A stretch of DNA of 9,450 nt. Origin: an uncultured Actinomycetes bacterium. Lineage in GTDB: Bacteria > Actinomycetota > Actinomycetes > Nanopelagicales > Nanopelagicaceae. Position 1 is the stretch's first letter; the number at the start of each line of letters is the position of its first letter. The notes under the pieces were generated by a model, which saw only the letters and a program-made list of their open reading frames with translations, had not been told where the DNA came from and did not search any database. This document shows positions 1 to 8,710 of the stretch, in pieces. The translations under genes were made by a program, and so were the position numbers. The stretch spans positions 1-9,450 of the forward strand of contig CAITKS010000122.1 in assembly GCA_903893085.1 (NCBI GenBank). The letters are read 5' to 3'.

Positions 1-1
1 A

Positions 2-718
2 ATTGCAGGTGTTCTTCACTTGGCACAGATGGTCGCGGTTCTCGCACTCTCATCTGATTTCACGCTTCCCATCACTGCGCGATACATGTCCGGCCCTCCA
101 GGAAGTACATATGGCGATCTAATTGTTTTGTACGACGCACCTCTTGCAATTGGTGTTGCAATTTTCTTGGGACTTTCATCCCTAGCTCACTTTATTGTCG
201 TTAGCCCTAAATTCTTCCCGCGCTACATCGCAGGACTTGCAGCACACCGAAACTTCTTCCGTTGGGTTGAATACTCGATCAGCTCTTCAGTGATGATTGT
301 TCTGATTGCACAAGTAACCGGAATATCAGATGTCACTGCTTTGATTTCAATCTTTGGAGTTAACGCTTCCATGATTCTCTTTGGCTGGCTGCAAGAAAAA
401 TATGAAGAACCTGGCAATGGTGGATGGATCCCATTTATCTTCGGCTGTATTGCTGGAATAGTTCCGTGGCTTGCACTCGTGTTTTATGTCTTTGCAATAG
501 GTGGAGCCGGCGAGAATAAAGCCCCGACCTTCGTCTATTTCATTGTCTTTACTATTTTCGCACTCTTTAACTCATTCGCCCTCGTTCAATACTTGCAATA
601 CAAGAAGATCGGCAAATGGTCGGATTATCTGCGTGGAGAGCGTACCTACATCACTCTATCTCTCGTTGCTAAATCACTTCTTGCTTGGCAGATTTTCGCG
701 AATACACTAATTCCATAA
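2..718 (+). CDS. Heliorhodopsin (retinal-binding seven-helix photoreceptor), 5' end cut by the window
   Basis: Membrane photoreceptor of the heliorhodopsin family; family members are unusual in having a cytoplasmic N-terminus and usually lack detectable ion pumping. The reading frame is open from base 2 and the protein clearly begins before the window: the first visible residues, IAGVLHLAQM, match the start of helix 1. From memory of 48C12 numbering, the spacing agrees exactly: H23 at 17-19, H80 in SSLAHFIV, the counterion E107 in FRWVEYS at 269-271, S237, and the retinal-linking lysine K241 in SLVAKSLLAW at 671-673. So about 17 residues are missing and there is no net insertion or deletion between H23 and K241. 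GVNASMILFGWLQEKYEEP and NSFALVQYLQYK are further family blocks. The TTG at 20 and ATG at 29 are internal, not starts. The stop is followed 28 bp later by an oxidoreductase gene. Light-driven activity and signalling partner cannot be read from sequence. Confidence 0.95.
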   Translation: MAGVLHLAQMVAVLALSSDFTLPITARYMSGPPGSTYGDLIVLYDAPLAIGVAIFLGLSSLAHFIVVSPKFFPRYIAGLAAHRNFFRWVEYSISSSVMIVLIAQVTGISDVTALISIFGVNASMILFGWLQEKYEEPGNGGWIPFIFGCIAGIVPWLALVFYVFAIGGAGENKAPTFVYFIVFTIFALFNSFALVQYLQYKKIGKWSDYLRGERTYITLSLVAKSLLAWQIFANTLIP

Positions 719-736
719 ACGTTTACTAACTTCGTT

Positions 737-743
737 GGGGAGA
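737..743 (+). promoter_or_regulatory. Shine-Dalgarno site fixing the oxidoreductase start
   Basis: GGGGAGA lies 3 bases before the ATG at 747 in the 28-bp gap after the heliorhodopsin stop. It favours 747 over the in-frame TTG at 735, which would place the ribosome site inside the coding region. No promoter-like pair is evident in this short gap, which supports read-through from the heliorhodopsin gene. Confidence 0.7.
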
Positions 744-746
744 ACC

Positions 747-1700
747 ATGGCACTACGTTGGGGATATTTAGGCGCAGGCGGAATTGCCGATCTAATCGCA
801 GCTGATTTCCAAATAGCTGGTTTAAAGATTCAAGCAGTCGCAACTCGCGAAATGGCGCGCACCAACGCCTTTGCAGATAAGTTCAATATTCCTAATCGTC
901 ATGCTAATTACGCGGCTCTCGTTGCCGATCCTGAAGTAGACGTTGTCTATATATCAACTGTTCAAACCCTTCATCGTGAACATACGCTTCTGGCTATTGC
1001 AGCGGGAAAGCATGTCTTGCTGGAAAAGCCCTTCACAATGAGCGCAGCAGATGCGCACGCAATCTACGATGCCGCAAAAGCCAAAGGCGTATTTGTCATG
1101 GAAGCAATGTGGACCCGCTTCTTGCCGACCATGGACGCGGTATTTGAGGTAATTAAATCTGGCGCAATCGGTACACCTCATTTTGTTTACGGAGATCACA
1201 GTCAGTACTTGCCAATTGAAAAAGCGCCGCGACTTTGGAATCGTGAGCAAGGCGGCGGTGCGCACTATGACCTAGGAATTTATCCAGTTTCATTTGCTGT
1301 ACGTGTACTGGGTTTCCCAGATTCGGTTTCAGGTAAATCTGTTATGACAGATACCGGCGTAGATTCAGCAACAGCTGCGGTGATGCACTACAGCAACGGC
1401 TCTCTTGCTGTTATCAATTCATGCATGACTATGGCTGGCACAGTCAGTGCTGCCGTTCATGGAACAAAGGGACGCATTGAACTTGATGGTTCTTTTTATG
1501 AGCAAACTACATTTCGCGTCTATGACAATGATCGCAAGTTAATTAAGTCATACGATGACAAAATTTCCGGTCGTGGAATGCAATATCAGGCAATTCACGT
1601 TGAAGAGTGCATCGCTAAAGGGCTAACTGAAAGTCCAATCATGAGCCTTGCAGATACTGTAAAAATCATGGAAGTAATGGAGCAGATTCACGTTTTCTAA
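747..1700 (+). CDS. Gfo/Idh/MocA family NAD(P)-dependent oxidoreductase
   Basis: Predicted cytosolic dehydrogenase of 317 aa, acting on an unknown sugar, cyclitol or diol-type substrate. The N-terminal Rossmann fold begins at once with WGYLGAGGIAD (residues 5-15), the dinucleotide-binding loop. The family hallmark EKP is at residues 93-95 (LLEKPFTM), providing the lysine usually near the active site. EAMWTRFLP (119-127) resembles the dihydrodiol-dehydrogenase-like subgroup. GGGAHYDLGIYP (169-180) is the C-terminal-domain active-site segment with the conserved Asp. Length is normal for the family, with no sign of damage. The start at ATG 747 is chosen for its SD site and because the protein then begins directly at the first strand. 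It lies 28 bp after the heliorhodopsin and probably shares its transcript. Family membership is firm; substrate and any link to light sensing are unknown. Confidence 0.92.
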   Translation: MALRWGYLGAGGIADLIAADFQIAGLKIQAVATREMARTNAFADKFNIPNRHANYAALVADPEVDVVYISTVQTLHREHTLLAIAAGKHVLLEKPFTMSAADAHAIYDAAKAKGVFVMEAMWTRFLPTMDAVFEVIKSGAIGTPHFVYGDHSQYLPIEKAPRLWNREQGGGAHYDLGIYPVSFAVRVLGFPDSVSGKSVMTDTGVDSATAAVMHYSNGSLAVINSCMTMAGTVSAAVHGTKGRIELDGSFYEQTTFRVYDNDRKLIKSYDDKISGRGMQYQAIHVEECIAKGLTESPIMSLADTVKIMEVMEQIHVF

Positions 1701-1727
1701 GCCTTACTTGCTCGTTTTTGCTAAGCC
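1691..1727 (+). repeat. Imperfect short direct repeat ahead of leuA
   Basis: CGTTTTCTAAGCC at 1691-1703, overlapping the oxidoreductase stop codon, recurs as CGTTTTTGCTAAGCC at 1713-1727, differing by two inserted bases. The identical core CTAAGCC is repeated at 1697 and 1721, 24 bp apart. The copies flank the proposed -35 element of leuA. It could be a regulator-binding repeat, a small tandem duplication, or chance. Confidence 0.4.
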
Positions 1728-1737
1728 GCGTTACTAT
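1708..1737 (+). promoter_or_regulatory. Candidate promoter of the leuA leader
   Basis: TTGCTC (1708-1713) as -35 and TACTAT (1732-1737) as -10 are separated by 18 bases. The predicted transcription start, 6-8 bases beyond the -10, falls at about 1743-1745, on or next to the ATG of the leader peptide at 1744. That would make the leader peptide mRNA leaderless, a common arrangement in Actinobacteria. This is a consensus match read by eye, without experimental support. Confidence 0.5.
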
Positions 1738-1743
1738 CTATCC

Positions 1744-1776
1744 ATGACACATCGCAGCCTCCTCCTTCGCTGCCGT

Positions 1777-1791
<15 letters not shown>
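1744..1791 (+). CDS. leuA leader peptide (attenuator uORF)
   Basis: Fifteen-codon open frame encoding MTHRSLLLRCRGGAK and ending in TAA 77 bp before the leuA start. Three consecutive Leu codons (CTC CTC CTT, 1759-1767) sit in the middle, as expected for a peptide whose translation senses charged leucyl-tRNA. Such Leu-rich leader peptides ahead of leuA are known in Actinobacteria. No SD precedes it and the predicted transcription start coincides with its ATG, so it is probably translated leaderless. Its last codons (1777-1785) form the left arm of the downstream hairpin, so a ribosome at the stop codon would block that hairpin. The peptide itself probably has no function beyond being translated. 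Confidence 0.8.
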
Positions 1792-3596
<1,805 letters not shown>

Positions 3597-3610
3597 CTAC
3601 CTTTACCTTC

Positions 3611-4342
3611 GTGAGCCTTTATCGTGACGAAGCAATTATCTTGCGCACCCAAAAGCTGGGTGAAGCAGATCGCATAATCACTTTATTGACTCGGGAACAT
3701 GGTCGCGTGCGCGGAGTCGCTAAAGGTGTACGTCGCACAATGTCTAAATTTGGTGCGCGACTTGAACCAGGTAGCCACGTAGATATTCAGCTACACAAAG
3801 GCCGCACCTTTGACACGATCACCCAGGTAGAAGCGATTAACAACTATGGGGAATCACTAACTGAGGATTACCAACGTTGGACTATCGCATCGGCAATTTT
3901 AGAAACGGCAGAACGTTTTACCTCGCAAGAGTACGAACCTGCGCTGCAAGAATTTCAATTAGTTGTAGGCGGCATGAAAGCACTTTCTGAAAATCGATAT
4001 GACGCATCCCTGATTTTGGACGCATTCCTGCTTCGCTCATTAGCAATCGGTGGTTATGCGCCATCAACTTCAAATTGTTCTCGTTGTGAAAAAGCTGGAC
4101 CACACCGCTACTTTTCTTTAGTCGGGGGTGGTTCTGTTTGTTCAGAATGTCGGCCATCTGCATGTGCAACTCCGGCCCCAGAAACTTTGCAATTATTGGG
4201 TGCACTCTTAAGTGGTGATTGGGATATTGCCCAGGCTAGTGAACCGCGTAACCGCCGAGAGGCTAGTGGTTTGGTAGTTGCTTACTTACAATGGCACCTT
4301 GAACGCGGATTAAGAAGCCTGCCAATCGTGGAGAGAGTTTAA
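3611..4342 (+). CDS. recO: DNA repair protein RecO
   Basis: Recombination mediator of the RecFOR pathway, which helps load RecA on SSB-coated single-stranded DNA and anneals strands. The 243-aa protein has an N-terminal OB fold (about residues 1-80) starting with the typical [21 protein letters not shown] (first residues shown in part) and [12 protein letters not shown] (31-42), then a helical C-terminal domain. A four-cysteine zinc-type site is intact: C156 and C159 (CSRC), C177 and C180 (CSEC). The start is GTG at 3611, 14 bp after the leuA stop, with no good SD, suggesting translational coupling to leuA or an unusual start. The recO-uppS pair is common in Actinobacteria. Identification is confident from the N-terminal signature and cysteine pattern. 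Confidence 0.95.
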   Translation: MSLYRDEAIILRTQKLGEADRIITLLTREHGRVRGVAKGVRRTMSKFGARLEPGSHVDIQLHKGRTFDTITQVEAINNYGESLTEDYQRWTIASAILETAERFTSQEYEPALQEFQLVVGGMKALSENRYDASLILDAFLLRSLAIGGYAPSTSNCSRCEKAGPHRYFSLVGGGSVCSECRPSACATPAPETLQLLGALLSGDWDIAQASEPRNRREASGLVVAYLQWHLERGLRSLPIVERV

Positions 4343-4349
4343 AAAAAAA

Positions 4350-5060
4350 GTGAGCAAGAAGATTCAAGTTCCCGAACACATCGCGATAGTGATGGATGGC
4401 AATGGGCGCTGGGCTAAAGAACGTGGATTGCCACGTACTGCAGGGCACGAAGCAGGTGAGAAAGTTCTATTTGATTTAGTTGAAGCCGCGATTGGTTTTG
4501 GCGTAAAAGAGATAAGTGCTTATGCATTCTCCACCGAAAATTGGAAGCGCACACCAGAAGAAGTTAAATTCCTAATGGGCTACAGCCGCGATGTTCTGCG
4601 CCGACGTCGCGATCGCTTAAATGAGATGGGCGTAAAGATTCAGTGGGTAGGTCGACCTAAGCGGCTATGGAAATCTGTAATTTCCGAGTTAGAAGAAGCC
4701 GAACAATTAACAAAGAAAAATAAGGTTTTAACTTTAAATATGTGCGTTAACTATGGTGGCCGTTCAGAAATCGTAGATGGTGCAACTGAATTGGCCCGAG
4801 ATATTAAGCGTGGAAAGTTAAAGCCGGATGAGATTTCTGAGAAAACCATCGCGAAATATATGTATTCACCAAAGATGCGCGATGTCGATCTATTCTTACG
4901 ATCATCCGGAGAACAGCGCACTAGTAACTTCTTGCCTTGGCAATCGGTCTATGCCGAATTCGTCTTTATGGATGTCTTATGGCCAGATATGACGTCTAAG
5001 CAATTATGGAAAGCGATCGAGATTTATTCGGAGAGAGACAGAAGATTCGGAAAAGCGTAG
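4350..5060 (+). CDS. uppS: Isoprenyl transferase (polyprenyl/undecaprenyl diphosphate synthase)
   Basis: Cis-prenyltransferase that extends farnesyl or geranylgeranyl diphosphate with isopentenyl diphosphate to make the polyprenyl carrier for peptidoglycan and wall glycans, at the membrane surface. The 236-aa protein shows the signature [10 protein letters not shown] (13-22) with catalytic/metal Asp16, H33 in the TAGHEAG segment, AFSTENW (59-65), and the late block [16 protein letters not shown] (180-195) with R184 and R190, followed by E203 in VYAEF. The start is GTG at 4350, immediately after a run of nine A; GGAGAG (4330-4335) inside the recO end could serve as a rather distant SD. It begins 7 bp after the recO stop. 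Product chain length and E/Z specificity cannot be read from sequence; Actinobacteria may carry two homologues. Confidence 0.95.
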   Translation: MSKKIQVPEHIAIVMDGNGRWAKERGLPRTAGHEAGEKVLFDLVEAAIGFGVKEISAYAFSTENWKRTPEEVKFLMGYSRDVLRRRRDRLNEMGVKIQWVGRPKRLWKSVISELEEAEQLTKKNKVLTLNMCVNYGGRSEIVDGATELARDIKRGKLKPDEISEKTIAKYMYSPKMRDVDLFLRSSGEQRTSNFLPWQSVYAEFVFMDVLWPDMTSKQLWKAIEIYSERDRRFGKA

Positions 5061-5090
5061 CGATTGCGATTGACTGGCTAGCGGAAAAGC

Positions 5091-5825
5091 TTAAATACTG
5101 GTTACTACGCCCCACATAATTAAAACACCAAGCATTGTCGCAAAGAAAGTCCAGCGTGATGAATGACGAGAATGTGCTTCAGGCAATATATGAGAAGTCG
5201 CAAGGTATATAACGAATCCAGAAAATAGCGCTAAGTAGAGAGCTAGCAAAGAATCATTGAGCGCCAAATATGTACCAACTGATGCTCCACCTATTCGCGC
5301 AACCGCATCGACTGCGAGTAATCTGAAACTCTTCTTTGTCCAATGTCCGCTCTTTACGATGAGTGAAACTGTATTTAAACCATCGCTAAATGCGTGGACC
5401 AATACCGCCAAGAAAACTGCATAACCAAGTGAATTGCTAACTTTAAAGGCAACTCCAAGTCCAACGCCATCCAAGAAAACGTGGCCACCCATTGCAAGTG
5501 CACCTAACGTTCCAGCAATGTTCTGGTGTTCATGGTCATGGCCGTAATCTGATTCGGCTGGTTCGTGGCTGCCAAAGACACCTTCAATTATGTGAAGAGT
5601 TAAGAAACCAAGAAGTATTGCAATTGAAACTTGTGGAACGCCAAGGAATGAATCGGTATTCATTTCAAAAACTTCTGGCAGTAAATCAAAACCAACTAAG
5701 CCAAGAAGCAAACCAGCCGATAGCCCCAAAATGAGGTGGAACTTATCCTTTGATTTCAGCGCGACATATCCGCCAAGAGTTGTAGCCAGCACGGTTATTG
5801 CGGCAAAGGTGATGGCCATGTTCAT
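5091..5825 (-). CDS. ZIP family metal (probably zinc) transporter
   Basis: Inner-membrane divalent-metal permease of 244 aa with about eight predicted helices. Helix 4 contains HVFLDG (115-120) and helix 5 HAFSDG (144-149), the paired HxxxDG metal-site motifs of ZIP proteins. A cytoplasmic-type loop between helices 3 and 4 is His-rich (H87, H96, H98, H100 in the GHDHEH region), a usual metal-sensing or buffering loop. HILPEAH (212-218) is a further family block. Direction is probably uptake of Zn(II), but Fe, Mn or other metals cannot be excluded. The start is ATG 5825; an alternative in-frame ATG is at 5819. It converges on uppS with 30 bp between stops and no clear terminator, and diverges from the ABM gene. 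No Zur-like palindrome was seen at its start. Confidence 0.88.
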   Translation of the reverse strand: MNMAITFAAITVLATTLGGYVALKSKDKFHLILGLSAGLLLGLVGFDLLPEVFEMNTDSFLGVPQVSIAILLGFLTLHIIEGVFGSHEPAESDYGHDHEHQNIAGTLGALAMGGHVFLDGVGLGVAFKVSNSLGYAVFLAVLVHAFSDGLNTVSLIVKSGHWTKKSFRLLAVDAVARIGGASVGTYLALNDSLLALYLALFSGFVIYLATSHILPEAHSRHSSRWTFFATMLGVLIMWGVVTSI

Positions 5826-5857
5826 GTGTGAAGGATACTGCTATTACTCTTGTGCTT
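5826..5857. promoter_or_regulatory. Compact divergent promoter region between zip and ABM genes
   Basis: Only 32 bp separate the two start codons, so both promoters must overlap coding sequence of the opposite gene. On the minus strand TATCCT (5837-5832) lies 6 bases before the ZIP ATG, and on the plus strand TATTAC (5842-5847) lies 10 bases before the ABM ATG. Each matches four of six -10 consensus positions. Neither gene has an SD, so both messages may be leaderless. No convincing -35 boxes or operator palindrome were identified. Confidence 0.35.
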
Positions 5858-6133
5858 ATGATCGCTATTGCTCGCTTTGAAGTTCCACTCTCAGAAAGCG
5901 CGGCCTTCGCTATCGACGCCAAAAGCGCCTACGAAGCACTTGCTGCTTGCGCCGGATTTATTGATGGCGAGTTTGGGCAAAATCTTGATCAACCCACGTT
6001 ATGGGCAATAGTTACTCGTTGGGAAAATGTTGGTTCATATCGCCGCGCGCTAAGTGCAATGCGCACAAAATTAGAAGCTATTCCGCTACTTGCGCGCGCA
6101 ATTGATGAACCAGGGGCGTACGAGATAAACTAA
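5858..6133 (+). CDS. Small ABM-fold (antibiotic biosynthesis monooxygenase-like) protein
   Basis: Protein of 91 aa with the ferredoxin-like alpha-beta barrel pattern of the ABM superfamily: an opening strand (MIAIARFEV), a helix, CAGFIDGEFGQNLD (31-44), then TLWAIVTRWENVGSYRRAL (47-65), the most recognisable segment, and PLLARAIDEPGAYEI near the end. The family includes cofactor-free monooxygenases and heme-degrading enzymes, but many members are uncharacterised; no substrate can be assigned. From memory, similar small proteins sit next to glyS in other Actinobacteria, so this is a conserved neighbour rather than part of an antibiotic cluster. ATG 5858 is preferred over an in-frame GTG at 5828, because the domain begins at the ATG and the earlier start would almost abut the ZIP start codon. 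Confidence 0.75.
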   Translation: MIAIARFEVPLSESAAFAIDAKSAYEALAACAGFIDGEFGQNLDQPTLWAIVTRWENVGSYRRALSAMRTKLEAIPLLARAIDEPGAYEIN

Positions 6134-6140
6134 GCAAGTG

Positions 6141-6159
6141 AGCAACGACCGTTGCTTTT
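6141..6159 (+). terminator. Weak intrinsic terminator-like hairpin after the ABM gene
   Basis: AGCAAC (6141-6146), loop GACC, GTTGCT (6151-6156), and a T-run at 6156-6159, starting 8 bp after the ABM stop. A six-pair stem with only four T is weak. An upstream AAGCAA (6132-6137) could pair with TTGCTT (6152-6157) instead, giving an alternative, larger-loop hairpin. It may end ABM transcription partially, or let some read-through reach glyS, since no clear promoter follows. Confidence 0.5.
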
Positions 6160-6189
6160 CGCCGACAGCCAGCCGGATGGGAAATTGAA

Positions 6190-7569
6190 ATGGCCGTAGA
6201 TCGTTTAGAAAATATAGTTTCACTCGCCAAGCGACGTGGATTTGTTTATCCCTCATCAGAAATTTACGGTGGATTACGCGCCTCTTGGGATTACGGTCCG
6301 CTCGGGGTCGAATTAAAAAATAACGTTAAGCGCCAATGGTGGAAATCAATGGTCATGGGCCGTGAAGATGTGGTTGGTCTTGATTCTTGCGTGATCTTGG
6401 CGCGCGAAGTCTGGGAGGCATCTGGTCACGTTGCAACCTTTAGTGATCCGCTAACTGAATGTACTTCTTGCCATAAGCGCTATCGCGCAGATCATCTTGA
6501 AGAAGCATACGAAGCAAAGCATAAAAAGAAGCTTGAATCGCTAACAGAAATGAATTGCCCTGCTTGCGGAAACAAGGGTCAGTTCACAACTCCTAAGCAA
6601 TTCTCTGGTCTGTTAAAAACTTATCTTGGACCAGTAGAAGATGAATCAGGGCTGGCTTATTTGCGTCCCGAAACTGCGCAAGGAATCTTTATTAACTTTG
6701 ATCAAGTGATGACTACGTCTCGTCGCAAGCCACCATTTGGTATTGGCCAGATTGGTAAGTCATTCCGTAATGAAATTACGCCAGGAAACTTCATTTTCCG
6801 TACTCGCGAATTCGAGCAGATGGAGATGGAATTCTTTGTTGTGCCAGGTACCGATGAAGATTGGCACCAGTACTGGATCGATACTCGTCTTGCTTGGTAT
6901 AAAGATCTAGGTATTAATCCTGATCGACTACGAATTTATGATCACCCGAAAGAGAAGTTATCGCACTATTCAAAGCGCACTGCAGATATTGAATACAAGT
7001 TTGAATTCGCCGGCACCGAATGGGGCGAGCTTGAAGGTATTGCAAATCGCACCGACTTTGATTTAAAGGCGCATTCAGCGGCATCTGGTAAAGATCTTTC
7101 TTACTTTGATCAAGAGAAGAACGAACGCTGGACGCCATTTGTTATTGAACCTGCGGCGGGCGTTGACCGTTGCACACTTACTTTCTTGATGGATGCATTC
7201 ACTGAAGATGAAGCGCCAAATGCAAAGGGCGAAATGGAAAAGCGCGCCGTGCTAAAGCTCGATCACCGTTTAGCACCAGTGAAAGTCGCAGTCTTGCCGC
7301 TTTCTCGAAATGCCGATCTTTCTCCAAAGGCGCGTGATCTTGCGGCGCAATTGCGCAAGAACTGGAATATCGATTTCGATGATTCAGGTGCGATTGGTCG
7401 TCGTTATCGTCGCCAAGATGAAATTGGAACTCCTTATTGCATCACGATCGATTTCGAAACTTTGGAAGATCATGCAGTGACAATTCGCGATCGCGACACG
7501 ATGGCGCAAGAGCGTATTGCGCTAGATCAAGTAGAAGCATGGCTTGCTCCAAGACTTCTCGGTTGCTAA
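6190..7569 (+). CDS. glyS: Glycine--tRNA ligase, single-chain class II type
   Basis: Charges tRNA-Gly with glycine in the cytosol. This is the homodimeric form of 459 aa, not the alpha/beta form made of GlyQ and GlyS. The N-terminal catalytic start has [12 protein letters not shown] (17-28) and WDYGPLG (33-39), typical of class II motif 1 surroundings. A zinc-ribbon-like insertion has C91, C94, C123 and C126 (CTSC and CPAC). Motif 2 is FRNEITP (192-198) with [14 protein letters not shown] (203-216). Motif 3 is [14 protein letters not shown] (324-337). The anticodon-binding domain covers about 362-455. No T-box fits in the 56-bp gap upstream. ATG 6190 is preceded by GGATGGGA, a modest SD. dusB starts 4 bp after its stop, so the two are probably co-expressed. 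No key residue is missing. Confidence 0.97.
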   Translation: MAVDRLENIVSLAKRRGFVYPSSEIYGGLRASWDYGPLGVELKNNVKRQWWKSMVMGREDVVGLDSCVILAREVWEASGHVATFSDPLTECTSCHKRYRADHLEEAYEAKHKKKLESLTEMNCPACGNKGQFTTPKQFSGLLKTYLGPVEDESGLAYLRPETAQGIFINFDQVMTTSRRKPPFGIGQIGKSFRNEITPGNFIFRTREFEQMEMEFFVVPGTDEDWHQYWIDTRLAWYKDLGINPDRLRIYDHPKEKLSHYSKRTADIEYKFEFAGTEWGELEGIANRTDFDLKAHSAASGKDLSYFDQEKNERWTPFVIEPAAGVDRCTLTFLMDAFTEDEAPNAKGEMEKRAVLKLDHRLAPVKVAVLPLSRNADLSPKARDLAAQLRKNWNIDFDDSGAIGRRYRRQDEIGTPYCITIDFETLEDHAVTIRDRDTMAQERIALDQVEAWLAPRLLGC

Positions 7570-7573
7570 TTAA

Positions 7574-8710
7574 GTGGCTTTAACGCTTCCGCTTGCAAGT
7601 GGAGACCATGTAATTGATCCACCGGTTGTTCTTGCGCCGATGGCGGGAATTACTAACTCTGCTTTTCGTGCATTATGTCGCGAACAGGGTGCTGGTCTAT
7701 TTGTATCTGAAATGGTTACTGCGCGCGCTTTAATTGAAAGACGTCCAGATACCTTGCGCATGATTGCTCCCGGTGCCGGCGAATGGCCACGTTCGGTTCA
7801 GTTATATAGCGTTGATCCGAACACAATGCGGGCGGCCGTAACAATGATCGGTAAAGAAAATTTAGCGGATCACATCGATATGAATTTCGGTTGTCCTGTT
7901 CCAAAAGTAACTCGCAAAGGTGGGGGAGCAGCACTTCCATATAAACGTAAATTATTCGCATCCATCGTTGATGCAGCTGTACAAGCCGCAAAGCCATTTG
8001 GAATTCCGGTAACTGTAAAAATGCGTATCGGTATCGACACTGATCACCATACATACTTGGAAGCAGCAAAGTCGGCATCTGATAGCGGCGTTGCTTGGGT
8101 TGCACTGCATGCTCGCACCGCAGAACAGATGTATGAAGGCAAAGCAGATTGGTCGGCTATCGCACGATTAGTTGAGCACTTAAAACCAACCGGAACACCT
8201 GTTCTTGGTAATGGCGATATCTGGTCTGGTGGCGATGGTTTGGCGATGATGAAAGAGACAGGTTGTGCTGGCGTTGTGGTTGGACGCGGATGTTTAGGGC
8301 GCCCTTGGTTATTCGCTGATTTGGTAGAAGCATTTAATGGCGGCGATAAGAAAGTGTTGCCGAGCCTTCATGAAGTCCGAGAAGTTATGTATCGTCATGG
8401 TGAACTAATTGTTGATTACTTCGAATCAGAAGATCGTGGTTGTCGCGATCTGCGCAAACATATGGCTTGGTACTTAAAGGGATTCAGAGTTCCAAGTGAG
8501 TTGCGCCGTCAATTTGGAATGCACTCAACTCTTGCAGAATTGCGCCAATTATTAGATCAATTAACCGATCAGCCATATCCAGTGGAAGTTGCTGAAAAGC
8601 CACGTGGGCGCGTCAGCCATGGGCGTCCGCCAACTTTGCCTGATGGTTGGTTACTTGATCCAAATGAAGAAGTATCAGTTGAATTAGAGGATGCGTTTTC
8701 CGGAGGATGA
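7574..8710 (+). CDS. dusB: tRNA-dihydrouridine synthase
   Basis: FMN- and NADPH-dependent enzyme that reduces specific uridines in tRNA to dihydrouridine. The 378-aa protein has the TIM-barrel flavin site APMAGITNSAFR (21-32), the catalytic-cysteine motif MNFGCPVPK (103-111, C107), the strand VTVKMRIGI, the HART segment (LHARTAEQMYEG), NGDI (GNGDIWSG) and GVVVGRGCLGRPWLF, which binds the FMN phosphate. A helical tRNA-binding domain follows. These motifs fit the DusB/Nifr3 branch; the uridine position modified is inferred only. The GTG start lies 4 bp after the glyS stop without an SD, implying translational coupling. The stop overlaps the next start as ATGA. Synteny with glyS and a dGTPase gene is common in Actinobacteria. 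Confidence 0.96.
   Translation: MALTLPLASGDHVIDPPVVLAPMAGITNSAFRALCREQGAGLFVSEMVTARALIERRPDTLRMIAPGAGEWPRSVQLYSVDPNTMRAAVTMIGKENLADHIDMNFGCPVPKVTRKGGGAALPYKRKLFASIVDAAVQAAKPFGIPVTVKMRIGIDTDHHTYLEAAKSASDSGVAWVALHARTAEQMYEGKADWSAIARLVEHLKPTGTPVLGNGDIWSGGDGLAMMKETGCAGVVVGRGCLGRPWLFADLVEAFNGGDKKVLPSLHEVREVMYRHGELIVDYFESEDRGCRDLRKHMAWYLKGFRVPSELRRQFGMHSTLAELRQLLDQLTDQPYPVEVAEKPRGRVSHGRPPTLPDGWLLDPNEEVSVELEDAFSGG
8702..8710 (+). promoter_or_regulatory. Start-stop overlap with abutting SD at the dusB-ydcF junction
   Basis: GGAGG (8702-8706) runs directly into ATGA (8707-8710), where the ydcF-like ATG overlaps the dusB TGA by two bases. Zero spacing is too short for a normal SD, so reinitiation by ribosomes finishing dusB is the likely mode of starting. 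No other in-frame ATG near the start keeps the membrane anchor. Confidence 0.6.

Noticed and set aside
20..31. TTG at 20 or ATG at 29 as start of the first gene
   Set aside because: The frame stays open to base 2 and the codons before 20 encode the conserved IAGVLH of heliorhodopsin helix 1, including the conserved His.
735..746. TTG at 735 as start of the oxidoreductase
   Set aside because: It would put the GGGGAGA ribosome site inside the gene and add four residues before a Rossmann fold that normally begins at the ATG.
5061..5090. Bidirectional terminator between uppS and the ZIP gene
   Set aside because: Only a short GCTAGC palindrome and no stem with flanking A/T runs was found in the 30-bp gap.
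5492..5734. Plus-strand open frame opposite the ZIP gene
   Set aside because: Composition looks like antisense of membrane helices; the ZIP reading has clear motifs on the other strand.
5828..5857. GTG at 5828 as start of the ABM protein
   Set aside because: It adds ten residues that do not fit the family start and would leave only two bases to the divergent ZIP start codon.
5858..6133. Antibiotic biosynthesis cluster suggested by the ABM family name
   Set aside because: The neighbours are housekeeping genes with no biosynthetic, resistance or export genes; the family name is historical.
6134..6189. T-box riboswitch before glyS
   Set aside because: Only 56 bp are available and no T-box core sequence is present.
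7716..8105. Minus-strand open frame of 129 codons inside dusB
   Set aside because: It covers the dusB flavin and catalytic-cysteine motifs in antisense and shows no domain.
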